A stretch of DNA of 64,000 bases, taken from the NCBI RefSeq assembly GCF_014529535.1, contig NW_023503555.1, forward strand, positions 7,812,001 through 7,876,000. Reading direction: 5' to 3'. Below the pieces are notes generated by a model, which saw only the letters and a list, made by a program, of their open reading frames with translations, ran no database searches and was not told where the DNA came from. This DNA is from Bradysia coprophila (taxonomy: Eukaryota > Arthropoda > Insecta > Diptera > Sciaridae). Shown piece by piece: positions 21,742 through 34,540 of this stretch (position 1 is the first letter of the stretch; the number at the start of each line of letters is the position of its first letter). The position numbers and the translations under genes were made by a program.

Positions 21742-21774
21742 ATCGATTGCTTTTTTGCGCGAAAAATTGAATTT
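21742..21774 (-). promoter_or_regulatory. Conserved upstream block, member D
   Basis: On the coding strand AAATTCAATTTTTCGCGC followed by AAAAAAGCAATCGAT, about 240 bp before the ATG. Confidence 0.6.
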
Positions 21775-22872
21775 TTAAATTGGAAGATTAATTTTGCCGA
21801 AATGTTATGGCTAAGACCAAAGCACGCTCCTGGCATGAACACTGAATTGACAAATGTCAAATTTGTAGGCTTTAGTAATAACAGCTACAGCTTAAAATTG
21901 TTTGTAATGTCTATTTTACCTCTTCATCAGCCCATAAGCTGTTTGTCGACTGGATGGCAAAAGAGTAGACAATCAAATGAAAATCTTTCTTATAGAACTC
22001 AACTTCCACAAGTCTTTATTATGGGACTCAATCCTTTTGTCAATTGAATTTCAATATCACACTCACACACAGGGCCCAAAGTAACATATCAGCTCGTGGG
22101 AAAAATCCCCCGTAGTCCCCCTCAAATCCCCCCGGTTTTTTTATAAATCCCACCGACTCGAAGGCACCGATATTAAAAAAAAAAAGATCATTGAAAACAA
22201 AACTTTAATCTAACTAAATTTAAGTTGTTTACCATAAGTTCACTAAACGTGTACTCGATTTAATGAAGAAGGCCGAAATCAAAAATTATTGCTCAATACA
22301 GAGCTGAACCAAGTTTTCGTATTTTTGCTCAATGTTCGACTAAGAGAAGATTCTCAATGAACCTTTGGATCCCACTGATCAGAATGTTTCACAAAAAAAT
22401 CATTCTTTGCGGAACGGTCTAACCGTTTCCGATTGTGATGCGCTAGCGTTAAAAACACGAATGGTTAGATCATGAGTATGTTGTATCTAGAATTCCACTT
22501 ACATCGTTGTGGGATGTCCAGGAACACTTGTCTATGGATTGTGGATACAATATGACTAATTGGAAACCATTTCCGCAAATTTACGAAAAAGGACATTTTC
22601 TTGATTGAATAACACCAGTTACAGTAAAAACTTCTCAACGGTGTTGTATGCGTTGGACAACTCTTAACATATACTCTAAAAAACTAGCGATAAAATATTT
22701 ATTTATGATGTCACATCTGTGAGCCTCAAAAAACGAAAACTGTAAAGTATTCCAAATATTCAGTCTCAAGGAGTAGTGATCATGCTTCGTAATTTCGCAT
22801 TTACACGCGTAGGAGGAAGAAAAATCCGAAAATGCTTCTCTGTATCGAAAACTCGATTTTCATGTAAGTGCC
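21775..22872. repeat. Intergenic with MITE fragment and C-rich tracts
   Basis: 21821-21886 matches one end of the CACAGC-type MITE (TGGCATGAACACTGAATTGA, TGTCAAATTTGTAGGCTTTA). 22115-22150 has CCCCC-rich tracts. No gene seen. Confidence 0.45.
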
Positions 22873-23072
22873 TAATGGTTATTTGTGTACCTGTTTTGGA
22901 CGATTGATTTTAGGCAATTTCGCGGATTGTAGGCCGAACGAAGTGAGGCTTACAAGCGAAAGTGCCTTAAATCAACCGTCCCAAACAGGTGCACATGTAA
23001 GTTTTCATGCAGAGGGCCGGAAACCCGAGAAAATTCGAAAAATTGCCCTTATTTTCGGCCCCGAAGCATGAA
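22873..23072. repeat. Dispersed repeat, copy 1
   Basis: Shares long near-identical stretches with 32570-32705 (TGTACCTGTTTTGGACGATT, GATTGTAGGCCGAACGAAGT, CGGCCCCGAAGCATGAAAAA). Copy 2 lacks an internal segment of about 60 bp. Family unknown. Confidence 0.6.
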
Positions 23073-23620
23073 AAAGTAATTATGTTTACTCTTTTAGGTG
23101 TGTGCACTGACAGTTTGAACTTTGTATTTTTTAAGTCTTTTGTTTTGTAATCAGGGTTCAATTCTAGATGGAACATACCCCCAGGCCCTCAAATAAAAAA
23201 ACGCCTTGTAAAACGCTACATTCTGATCATGAGTAAAAAAAAACATCAGCTCGTAAAAATGATATTGCAGAGATATTCCTTCATCTAAAATTAACGCTGC
23301 ATACTGACCTAAATTGTATCGTTGTTTCCAGTTTAATTTTCGTCTGAACAAACACCGAGCACTCTTCGACTATGAATGTTTCTTACTTTTATGGATAGAG
23401 ATCTTGGCTCGGTTGCACTTCCCCGTTAGAAACGCAAATAGTAGATCCTTAAATTTTTTGATAATGACAACTCAAGATGAAGGTACATTACATGATCTAA
23501 AATGAACTAGTCCTTTTTTCAAGAAATTACGGTTATCAATTTCCTAAAGTTTCTTTAACTTCTTGGGTGTTTCTTTAATTTCTTCTGCATTTTCAGTTCA
23601 ATTTTAGTCTCAAATATCAA

Positions 23621-24171
23621 TCCCGGCAAAAACTCTTTCAGAGCAAAGTTGGACGCAGTCTACAGTCTATATGTGTGATAACTTCTAAAACAAGTGATAT
23701 CGCTAGAGGTGACGCTGTCAGCGTCGTTACGCAAAATTGAATTTCACAGCCAATTAATTGAAATTAGCTGATCTAGTTTTCCAAACCATTCGCCAATTTT
23801 TTTTTTTCAGAAAAAATTTTAACCAACAGAATTTTGACTGAAAAATTTTCAACAAAAAATTCTGCGTCGCATGTGCCAGATTAAATGTTCTCTTAGACTT
23901 GTCCGTGAGCATCTGCCACTTTGCGACGCAGAATTTTTTGTTGAAAATTTTTCAGTCAAAATTCTGTTGGTTAAAATTTTTTCTGAAAAAAAAAATTGGC
24001 GAATGGTTTGGAAAACTAGATCAGCTAATTTCAATTAATTGGCTGTGAAATTCAATTTTGCGTAACGACGCTGACAGCGTCACCTCTAGCGATATCACTT
24101 GTTTTAGAAGTTATCACACATATAGACTGTAGACTGCGTCCAACTTTGCTCTGACAGAGTTTTTGCCGGGA
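23621..24171. mobile_element. Foldback element (250-bp arms)
   Basis: Inverted arms 23621-23871 and 23922-24171 with a 50-bp spacer. Arms carry GCGATATCACTTGTTTTAG and, at the inner end, AAGTGGCAGATG, as in the element at 15680-16213. Arms are near identical. No protein encoded. Confidence 0.75.
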
Positions 24172-25205
24172 TATCAGTCGTTTTAGAAGTTAAGTCGGAA
24201 GTTGACGAAAATTAGAGGTGTGTGCCGGTTTTAAAATAGTCGGCGGCGGTGCGCCGACTGGTAAGGGATCGGCGGCGGCTAAATTATTTCAGAACGGCAC
24301 ATTGACTTAGTGTCAAACTTCGAAAGAACTCAGCTGATAACATTGTGATGCTGAGTTGCATAAAGTTGTTTTAGTAACACGCTAATACGTACCAATGATG
24401 AAATGGTCCATAATTGTGAACAAAAATAGTGTTGATAATCAAGGCTCCACATTTTGTCTCTTTTTATACACTTTAGGATATGCAAAAATTTCAAAAGTCT
24501 TTTTGTTACGCTAATTTTGCACATCTTTGATTTGAAATGTTTCAAGTATGTGCATGTTGTCAAAATTCGCAATAGTAAAGTCTACCTCTACACAGTAATC
24601 TTTGCATAAAATGCGTAATGTGCAGTGCCGCATCTAGTATACTCATACTCAGTGCTCCGGACCATTCTAACCTAGCGCACTTACGATCTATATCCATAGG
24701 ATACCAATATTAGTTGTAAGACGCCGCTCAATGAAACCATATTTTACTTTGAAGTAAAAAAGTTGGTGCAATATTACGTCTTCTTGTGAAGATGTGACAC
24801 TGTTAATTTTTTAAGTTATGGACTATGTATGCAAATGATTTTATTCTGCCGCTATTTTGAGCATAAAAATGTTTATACTAATTACGCAAAAATAAAAGAT
24901 ATCAATAAATATCGTTTCATCTATAAATTTATTCATTACTTCATATGAAACCTTGAAATATGTTTATGAACATTGTAAGAGTAACATTTGAAGTCATATT
25001 CCAAATTTTTATTAAAATCGTTGTAAATGTTGCACACATTACAAATGCAAATAATATGAAAACCTAAATTCTATATAACTTAACGTGTAGAAACGCTTTC
25101 ATAGAAGAGAGCATATACATTTTTAGCCAAACGTTTTGTCGTTAAGTTTGTATCATTGAGAAGGTGTCATTGATTCCGAATTGTAATGTAAGCTGTGTAG
25201 TGACC
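24172..25205. other. Intergenic, no gene seen
   Basis: Contains a small GC-rich patch (CGGCGGCGGTGCGCCGACTG at about 24240-24260) in otherwise AT-rich sequence. Nothing coding recognised. Confidence 0.4.
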
Positions 25206-26290
25206 GCTATGTTGACTATTACCTGAAAATTTGACGAAATTCGAAAATTTGACGAAATTTTAAAATTTAACGAAAATCGAAAATTTGACGTAAATCGAAA
25301 ATTTGACGAAATTTGAAAATTTGACGAAATTCGAAAATTTGACGAAATTTGAAAATTTGACGAAATTCGAAAATTTGACGAAATTTGAAAATTTGAAGAA
25401 AATCGAAAATTTGACGAAAATCGAAAATTTGACGAAATTCGAAAATTTGACGAAATTTGACGAAATTCGAAAATTTGACGAAATTTGACGAAATTCGAAA
25501 ATTTGACGAAAATTAAAAAATTTGACGAAATTCGAAAATTTGACGAAATTTAACGAAAATCGAAAATTTGACGGAATTCGAAAATTTGACGAAGAAAGTA
25601 ATTCTCTATCTGCCAATTCAAGAAATATCTCCAAAACCCCAATTGACCCACCCATTTCCAACTTTCGACATTTTTCGCAAATGCCCTTCTTTTCTACTCG
25701 TAAAACTCTGAGACTTTGCCGAAGAAAGTAACTCTCTATCTGCCACCATTCAAGAAATACCTCTAAAAACATAATTGACCCACCCATTTCCAACTTTCGA
25801 CATTTTTCACATATGCCAATGTGTTCTACTCGTAAAACTCTGAGACTTTGCCGAAGAAAGTAAATCTCTATCTCTCATAAGCCAAAAAATATTAGTCCTT
25901 TCATCCTACGCTCGAGTAGCTCAAAATTTGGTCACTCTGACCACTCTAGCTCAACCAAATCTGCACCAATTTTTCTAATTATTTTTTTGTTCGATTCGTG
26001 TGGCGAATACCTTTCACTTGATGGGTCACACGCCCCTGCAGGTTTCAATACAGCTGAGCTACAGCTGAAAACGCGTTCCCGACCCTCGAAAACCACACTC
26101 AGAAACCACTTCGAGGCCAATAAAACAAAATTCTGGTTTTTCCTGGGGTAGTGGCGTATCACATTTTCATTTTTATGCCCACCCTGAGGTTCCTGCAAAA
26201 TTTCATGGAGATTGGCTGACTAGTTTCCGAGATCGACCGTCGATAGATAGACAGATAGACAGATAGAAACATACAGAGTAAGTTGAAAGA
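25206..26290. repeat. Composite tandem-repeat unit (17-18-bp array, then 130-bp repeat, then tail)
   Basis: 25210-25585: about 20 copies of GACGAAATTCGAAAATTT and variants. 25591, 25721 and 25853: starts of a 130-132-bp repeat opening GAAGAAAGTAA. 26160-26280: GTTCCTGCAAAATTTCATGG and GACAGATAGACAGATAGA microsatellite. The order short array, longer array, GCAAAATTTCAT-type tail, microsatellite parallels 16290-17640, so both may be copies of one element class. Confidence 0.65.
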
Positions 26291-26772
26291 TTTTGATTGT
26301 TTGGAAAACGTTAATTTGGTGCATTTTCTATCAAAATGACCAACTTCAAAACGGTGTATCTCCGGCAATTTTAAAGCTACATAGTCGAGTGATAGCTCGT
26401 TTTGCTCGTATTTGAAGCGCGAATAAGATAGAATAGGATTTGTGGTGATACAGGCCAAAGGAAAGAAACTTAAATTCTCGCCTATATATAGTTGCCGCGT
26501 CTCAAAAAAATTTCTTCGTTCTTTTTTTGGAAGTTAGACTGCGTCAAGTCCTCCGCTATCGCTCCGGACATGATTATTCTTAGCTTCTCCCCGAGGCTTG
26601 CTTTTAAGAAATTTTCTTGAACCCCTCTGAGTTTCTTCAAAGTTTTCTTTAATAATTTAAGAGTTTTTTTTCAGAAATTAAGGAAAATCTTCATGAAGAT
26701 GAACCGTAAAGTCTAATTTCAGTTAAAACGTCAAACTCGACTTTCACGCCGATTTTTTTTCGCTACGGGTAA

Positions 26773-26932
26773 AAGGGCCCTTCTCACAGAAAAAAGGGTG
26801 TTGAGGAATTTCGCGCCGTGTGATTCACAATAACCCACAAAGTGACATTTTCCTTATACGAAATGGGTCATTTTGTCAATTATTGTGAATGGCGCGGCGC
26901 AAAATTCCTAGCAGCCGAAAAAAGAGGCCCTT
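26773..26932. mobile_element. MITE with about 80-bp terminal inverted repeats
   Basis: Ends AAGGGCCCTTCTC and GAGGCCCTT; inner matched words GAGGAATTTCGCGCCG and CGGCGCAAAATTCCT, then TTCACAATAA and TTATTGTGAA. No coding sequence; target duplication not clear. Confidence 0.6.
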
Positions 26933-27085
26933 ATAGACATTTCCCTCCCGGTTAAAAATCCTTATTTTGGCACACATAAAAATGCTGGTGCTGCAGGCGC
27001 AAAGGCTGTTGTCCAGAAGTAGCATTTGTATGGTTGTCAGGAAAAATTTGTCGCACATCGATGAGTGTTTTCACTCATTTACAAG

Positions 27086-27235
27086 CTGCTATTTGTGACA
27101 CATTTCTTCTTGCGTCTCGAGTCGAATCTGAAAGCATTACCTCCATCGATATCAGATGTTTTATAAGTGGATAAGGGGACTTGCGTCACACTTCCACTGT
27201 AAGTGGTTTTTGGGCGATAAAAGTTGCTTTAATAA
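27086..27235. repeat. Single-arm relative of the GATATC foldback family
   Basis: Contains ATCGATATCAGATG, TTATAAGTGGATAA, GGACTTGCGTCACACTTCCA and TGTAAGTGGTTTTTGGGCGA, matching one arm of the 15680-16213 element at about 80 percent by eye. Confidence 0.6.
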
Positions 27236-27538
27236 AAGGTGGCTTTGGTTTGAGACTAAATCAGAAATCAAGTATAGAGTGTTCCATTTCGGAGATGGTT
27301 CAAGTTTGTCCCACGGCATCGTCATATAAAAAATACCGAAAGTGAACACGTAACTCATTTTTTGTAAGATGTCCCACGGCATAAAAGTGAACTATATCCG
27401 AAATGGAACCCTCTATTAGCTCTCACAACATACATTATTGAATCTGGATTTGCGGTTGATTAAAGCCAGAGCGGTCTTCAATTTACATTGAAATCCAGTT
27501 CAATTTCTTTCATTGTTCCATCTTGCCAAAAATCGCAC

Positions 27539-28390
27539 CACAGCACTGCTCCTAGCATGAACACTGAATTGACAAGTGTCAAATTTGGAGGCTTTAGTGA
27601 TAGGAGCTACTGTTTAGGATTATTGTATTGTATTTAACTCACACGACGAACACCCTGTGCCTTAACCAACTTTGAATGGAAGTGTCGCACCACATCGGAT
27701 TTTTTTTTGCTAATTCAATAGGGGGAGGTAGTCTGGTTACAAAAATAGCAATAATAAGAAAAACGGCTGGGAGAATTTTTTTTGTGACCACTTTGAAGTC
27801 ATTTTTCCATACATTTTCATGTATTTTATGAAAATGACAAAAATGTTTTTTTCGCCAAAATACGCATTCACAATTTTTATCATTAAAAAACATTATTTTT
27901 AGCAAAAAATTCTTCTACAGTATGCCTCTAAACACTGAGATTTCGTTTATACACCCAATTTATTTTTCATGTCCAGCAGAATTTGATATATCCAAATAGC
28001 TGTATAAACGAAATCTCAATGTTTAGATGCATACAGTAGAAGAATTTTTTGCTAAAAATAATGTTTTTTAATGATAAAAATTGTGAATGCGTATTTTGGC
28101 GAAAAAAACATTTTTGTCATTTTCATAAAATACATGAAAATGTATGGAAAAATGACTTCAAAGTGGTCGCAAAAAAAATTCTCCCAGCCGTTTTTCTTAT
28201 TATTGCTATTTTTGTAACCAGTCTACCTCCCCCTATTGAATTAGCAAAAAAAATCCGATGTGGTGCGACACTTCCATTTAAAGTTGGTTAAGGCACACCG
28301 TGGAATACAAGTCTTCTATCTGGAGAAACAAAATGTGATTTCATCAGCCTCCGAATACTTTTCTTTGTTCATGCTAGAACCAGTGCTGTG
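27539..28390. mobile_element. CACAGC-type MITE split by a palindrome insertion
   Basis: The left half (27539-27650) reads CACAGCACTGCTCCTAGCAT then GAACACTGAATTGACAAGTG; the right half (28300-28390) ends TTCATGCTAGAACCAGTGCT then GTG. Joined in order, the halves match the intact reverse-oriented copy at 39967-40146. The 27656-28297 palindrome sits between them. Confidence 0.75.
27656..28297. mobile_element. Palindromic foldback element (about 298-bp arms)
   Basis: Arms 27656-27953 and 28001-28297, 47-bp spacer, ends TGTGCCTTAACCAAC. The mirror frames inside arise from the arm symmetry and are not genes. Only a handful of arm mismatches. Confidence 0.75.
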
Positions 28391-28606
28391 ATAGCACACT
28401 AGGATTCTAACGTACAGGGCACAGAGAAAAACATCGAACATTTATTCAAAATTTAATTAACTAAGTTGACGACGATCTTACAAGACTAATAAACAAAAAC
28501 AAAAAAATTAAATAGAAAGCATCAGGTACACGTCGTTCCAATGATGCTCTTAGTCGCTCGATGATTTGTTCGAAATTTTGGAATCGTTTAAAAATACGGA
28601 TATTTG

Positions 28607-30563
<1,957 letters not shown>

Positions 30564-30796
30564 TTTTATCGACTGGAAGAACACACAGAAACGAGCGATT
30601 GTCGTGGAAGACTACGCAACGAATTTATTACACTGACAAATTGTCAATTTAGACATTCCGCCAAATATTACTCGTGTCCAGAGTGGGGATTATTATTAAC
30701 CCTCTGCCTGCCGTCAAAAATGTAGACGGAGAGATAGACGGGATGCATTTCCTAACGATCTTTTATGACGAAAGTATTTTTTTTTAATTTCCAGCT

Positions 30797-32031
30797 AAAA
30801 CATAGCTAACGCCGACCCGTACGAAACACCAATTCGTATCAAAAGCCTTTAATGTGAAAATCTTCATTTCTCTTACTTCATTTTCTTCTCTGCTGAAAAA
30901 CTATTCTCCCTTTAAAATCACTTACATTATCCACTCTTTGCCTTGTTATCATATACAATTAAATTGTCGGAGGCAATATAGACAGCCCCGTACGAAGTCA
31001 AATTTCATAAATTCCTATTTAAACAGCTATATACCGCTATATTTACCTATATTTCACTGTAAATAAACATGTCACAGAGGAATATGCTATTATATAGCTC
31101 AATATAGCTGTATATAGGTATATATATATGTCCCTATATGGAATCCCTGAAACCCCTCACACTTAACACATTATTTCCATGTTAACAGAAACTCTCTAAG
31201 CATCATTTTTCCCACTTTATATCACTTTTAATAAAATCCAATATGGCCGCCGGCAGCCATTTTGTTAGGAAACCGAAAATAGTACCGACGCTTTACATTC
31301 GTTAATACCTTTCAAACAAAAAAAATATCATGAAATTCGGTCAAAATTTACTCGAGATATTGACAAAATACTCCACGTTCACTGTACGGCCGAGTAGCCA
31401 GATAAGAGCTCACTCCAAGAGACCTAGCTCACGCTCCGGAGAACATAATTTCATAAACTTTTTTTTCCCTGATTGGTACGGTCAATACCTATCTAATAAA
31501 GCTAAAACGAACGAAATATGTTCAAATTTGGCCGACCTACAAGCAAAAACTGCTTGCCGCCCTGTGCCTGTTTCACACCAAGGGGTCTAACTCACAAGTC
31601 GGTCATCCGATTTCCATAAACTTTTTTTTTGTCGATCGGTATTGTAAATATCTTTCATTTGATGTATCATTTACGAGTATAGCGTTTAAATGTCCGGAGA
31701 TATCTTCGAAAAACCGTAAAGCACTTATTGGGCCCCAGCTCAGGAGGGGTCGATCCAAAATCACTCATCTTCGAACTTAGCCTGTCTTTTGACATTACCA
31801 AACGGGGAAAAAAAGAATTTTCAAAATCGGATGCGTTTTACTCAAGTTATCGTGCAGACAGACAGACGGACGGACGGACGGACAGACGGACAGACGGACA
31901 TTTTTTTCTTGCTGATTTGGCATCTCTGGACAACCACAATAGGTTTCCCCTTACTCAGGGAGTCCAATTCGACGTGTTACAAACGTATGCGTAAACCTAT
32001 AAGACCCCAGTACTTCGTACGGGTCTAAAAA
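30797..32031. mobile_element. 1.2-kb non-autonomous element, copy 1
   Basis: Nearly identical to 32835-34070 in the same orientation. The 12-bp inverted pair GACCCGTACGAA (30814-30825) and TTCGTACGGGTC (32014-32025) lies close to the ends. Contains a GACA/GACG microsatellite at about 31857-31903 and a tatata-rich block at 31020-31135. No protein recognised. Confidence 0.65.
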
Positions 32032-32569
32032 TTTAGCACACCTCCTACTTGTCTTATAGGGAAACCTCTTTTTAGCTTGAAGATAGAAACATGTGTTTGG
32101 CAAATAAATTTGTTCAGACAGATCTTTGAATCGCAATTGACAAGAACGATAGCATTTTCATCGTTTAAACCATAGGTCAGTTTTTAGTAGGGCTCTCGAT
32201 CGAGTGATAGGATTTTTTACCCCAATTTCGAGTACATTTAATTGAAATGTTCCGAAAACCGTGAGGCGGCGGTATTGTTTGCAGCTACCTAACAAAATGG
32301 GCTCCAGACGCCATTTTGGATTTTAGTATGGCAAATATATCGGTAAAATCGATATTTGGAGAGTTGTCGTTTATAAACACCTATATCCGGAACAGGTTAG
32401 GTTTACCTTAACATGAACATGAACTCAAAATACCTGAGGTTTCACATAAAGTCTGGTCAGGTCAACACAGGAAAATTGACCAGACAGAAAAACCAGGTGG
32501 AAATAAACCCCTCGACCCCGTTTTTTATTTTTTATATGCTCCGCCGTATGCGGCACTAACTCTTCGATA

Positions 32570-32705
32570 ATGGTTATTTGTGTACCTGTTTTGGACGATT
32601 GATTTTAGGCAATTTCGCGGATTGTAGGCCGAACGAAGTGAGAAGGCCGCAAACCCGAGAAAATTCGAAAAATTGCCCTCATTCTCGGCCCCGAAGCATG
32701 AAAAA
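32570..32705. repeat. Dispersed repeat, copy 2
   Basis: Matches 22873-23072 with an internal deletion; lies in the spacer between the twin 1.2-kb repeats. Confidence 0.6.
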
Positions 32706-32834
32706 ATCATTTCGCGGTTTCGAAAATATCAACACATGAGCTGCACCATGGAGGGCGTTATTTCTCTATGAAAAAACGAGCATCTAGTGACGAGAGAGAA
32801 CTCCGTTTTCTCTTCGTTTCCTATTAAACAATAG

Positions 32835-34070
32835 AAAACATAGCTAACGCCGACCCGTACGAAACACCTATTCGTATCAAAAGCCTTTAATGTGAAACTC
32901 TTCATTTCTCTTACTTCATTTTCTTCTCTGCTGAAAAACTATTCTTCCTTTTAAATCACTTACATTATCCACTCTTTGCCTTGTTATCATATACAATTAA
33001 ATTGCCGGAGGAAATATAGACAGCCCCGTACGAAGTCAAATTTCATAAATTCCTATTTTAACAGCTATATACCGCTATATTTACCTATATTTCACTGTAA
33101 ATAAACATTTCACAGAGGAATATGCTATTATATAGCTCTATATGCCTGTATATAGCTCAATATAGCTGTATATAGGTATATATAGATGTCCATATATGGA
33201 ATCCCTGAAACCACTCACACTTAACACATTATTTCCATGTTAACAGAAACTCTCTAAGCATCATTTTTCCCACTTTATATCACTTTTAATAAAATCCAAT
33301 ATGGCCGCCGGCAGCCATTTTGTTAGGAGACCGGAAATAGTACCGACGCTTTACATTTGTTAATACCTTTCAAACAAAAAAAAATTCATGAAATTCGGTC
33401 AAAATTTACTCGAGATATTGACAAAATACTCCACGTTCACTGTACGGCCGAGTAGCCAGATAAGAGCTCACTCCAAGAGACCTAGCTCACGCTCCGGAGA
33501 ACATAATTTCATTTTTTCCCTGATTGGTACGGTCAATACCTATCTAATAAAGCTAAAACGAACGAAATATGTTCAAATTTGGCCGACCTACAAGCAAAAA
33601 CTGCTTGCCGCCCTGTGCCTGTTTCACACCAAGGGGTCTAATTCACAAGTCGGTCAGGCGATTTCCATAAACTTTTTTTTGTCGATCGGTATTGTAAATA
33701 TCTTTCATTCGATGTATCATTTACGAGTATAGCGTTTAAATGTCCGGAGATATCTTCGAAAAACCGTAAAGCACTTATTGGGCCCCAGCTCAGGAGGGGT
33801 CGATCCAAAATCACTCATCTTCGAACTTAGCCTGTCTTTTGACATTACCAAACGGGGAAAAAAGAATTTTCAAAATCAGATGCGTTTTACTCAAGTTATC
33901 GTGCAGACAGACAGACGGACGGACGGACAGACGGACATTTTTTTTTCTTGCTGATTTGGCATCTCTGGACAACCACAATAGGTTTCCCCTTACTCAGGGA
34001 GTCCAATTCGACGTGTTACAAACGTATGCGTAAACCTATAAGACCCCAGTACTTCGTACGGGTCTAAAAA
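32835..34070. mobile_element. 1.2-kb non-autonomous element, copy 2
   Basis: Second copy of 30797-32031. Differences by eye are a duplicated TATATAGCTC-type word near 33150, a small deletion near 33512 and a shorter GACG/GACA tract near 33905. Identity is high, so the duplication is recent. Confidence 0.65.
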
Positions 34071-34540
34071 GGCGTGGCTTAGCTAAACGGAGTGGTTTTG
34101 TTGTAGGTGGAAATCAAGCATAATTGTTTAAGGAGAACGATTTCTGACTAGTTTATAACATAATGGTCTCCAGGTCACACGTCAAAATGATAGAATCACC
34201 AAAAAATTTAATTTAAACTGGGCTTACTCTTTTGCCACAGAGACAAGTTAAATTTAGCTGGTGTTTGCTCTCCTTATACACTCTATAGACTGTTGACGGA
34301 GAGAGATTTTCGCTCAGTTACATTTAACTGGCCTTGTGGGCAGTGTCATAGTGATATGAACATAGAAAATTCATAACTCACGCCGCGCCGTAAGTGTGCC
34401 TCAAATTTGAATTTTAAGTGAACGATTCGATGAAAAGTGAACCGGAAAATACATTACAACGCTTCATTGTATGAAAATGACGCTACGTTAGAAAGACCTA
34501 CGTTCTTTCCATTTTGAATTTCGACCGCACTTACGGCGTG

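Noticed and set aside
25260-25793. 177-codon frame rich in NFVKFS repeats
   Set aside because: Translation of the 17-18-bp GAAAATTTGACG tandem array.
27639-28291. Mirror-image frames of 80-88 codons
   Set aside because: Produced by the arms of the 27656-28297 palindrome; low-complexity hydrophobic and Lys-rich content.
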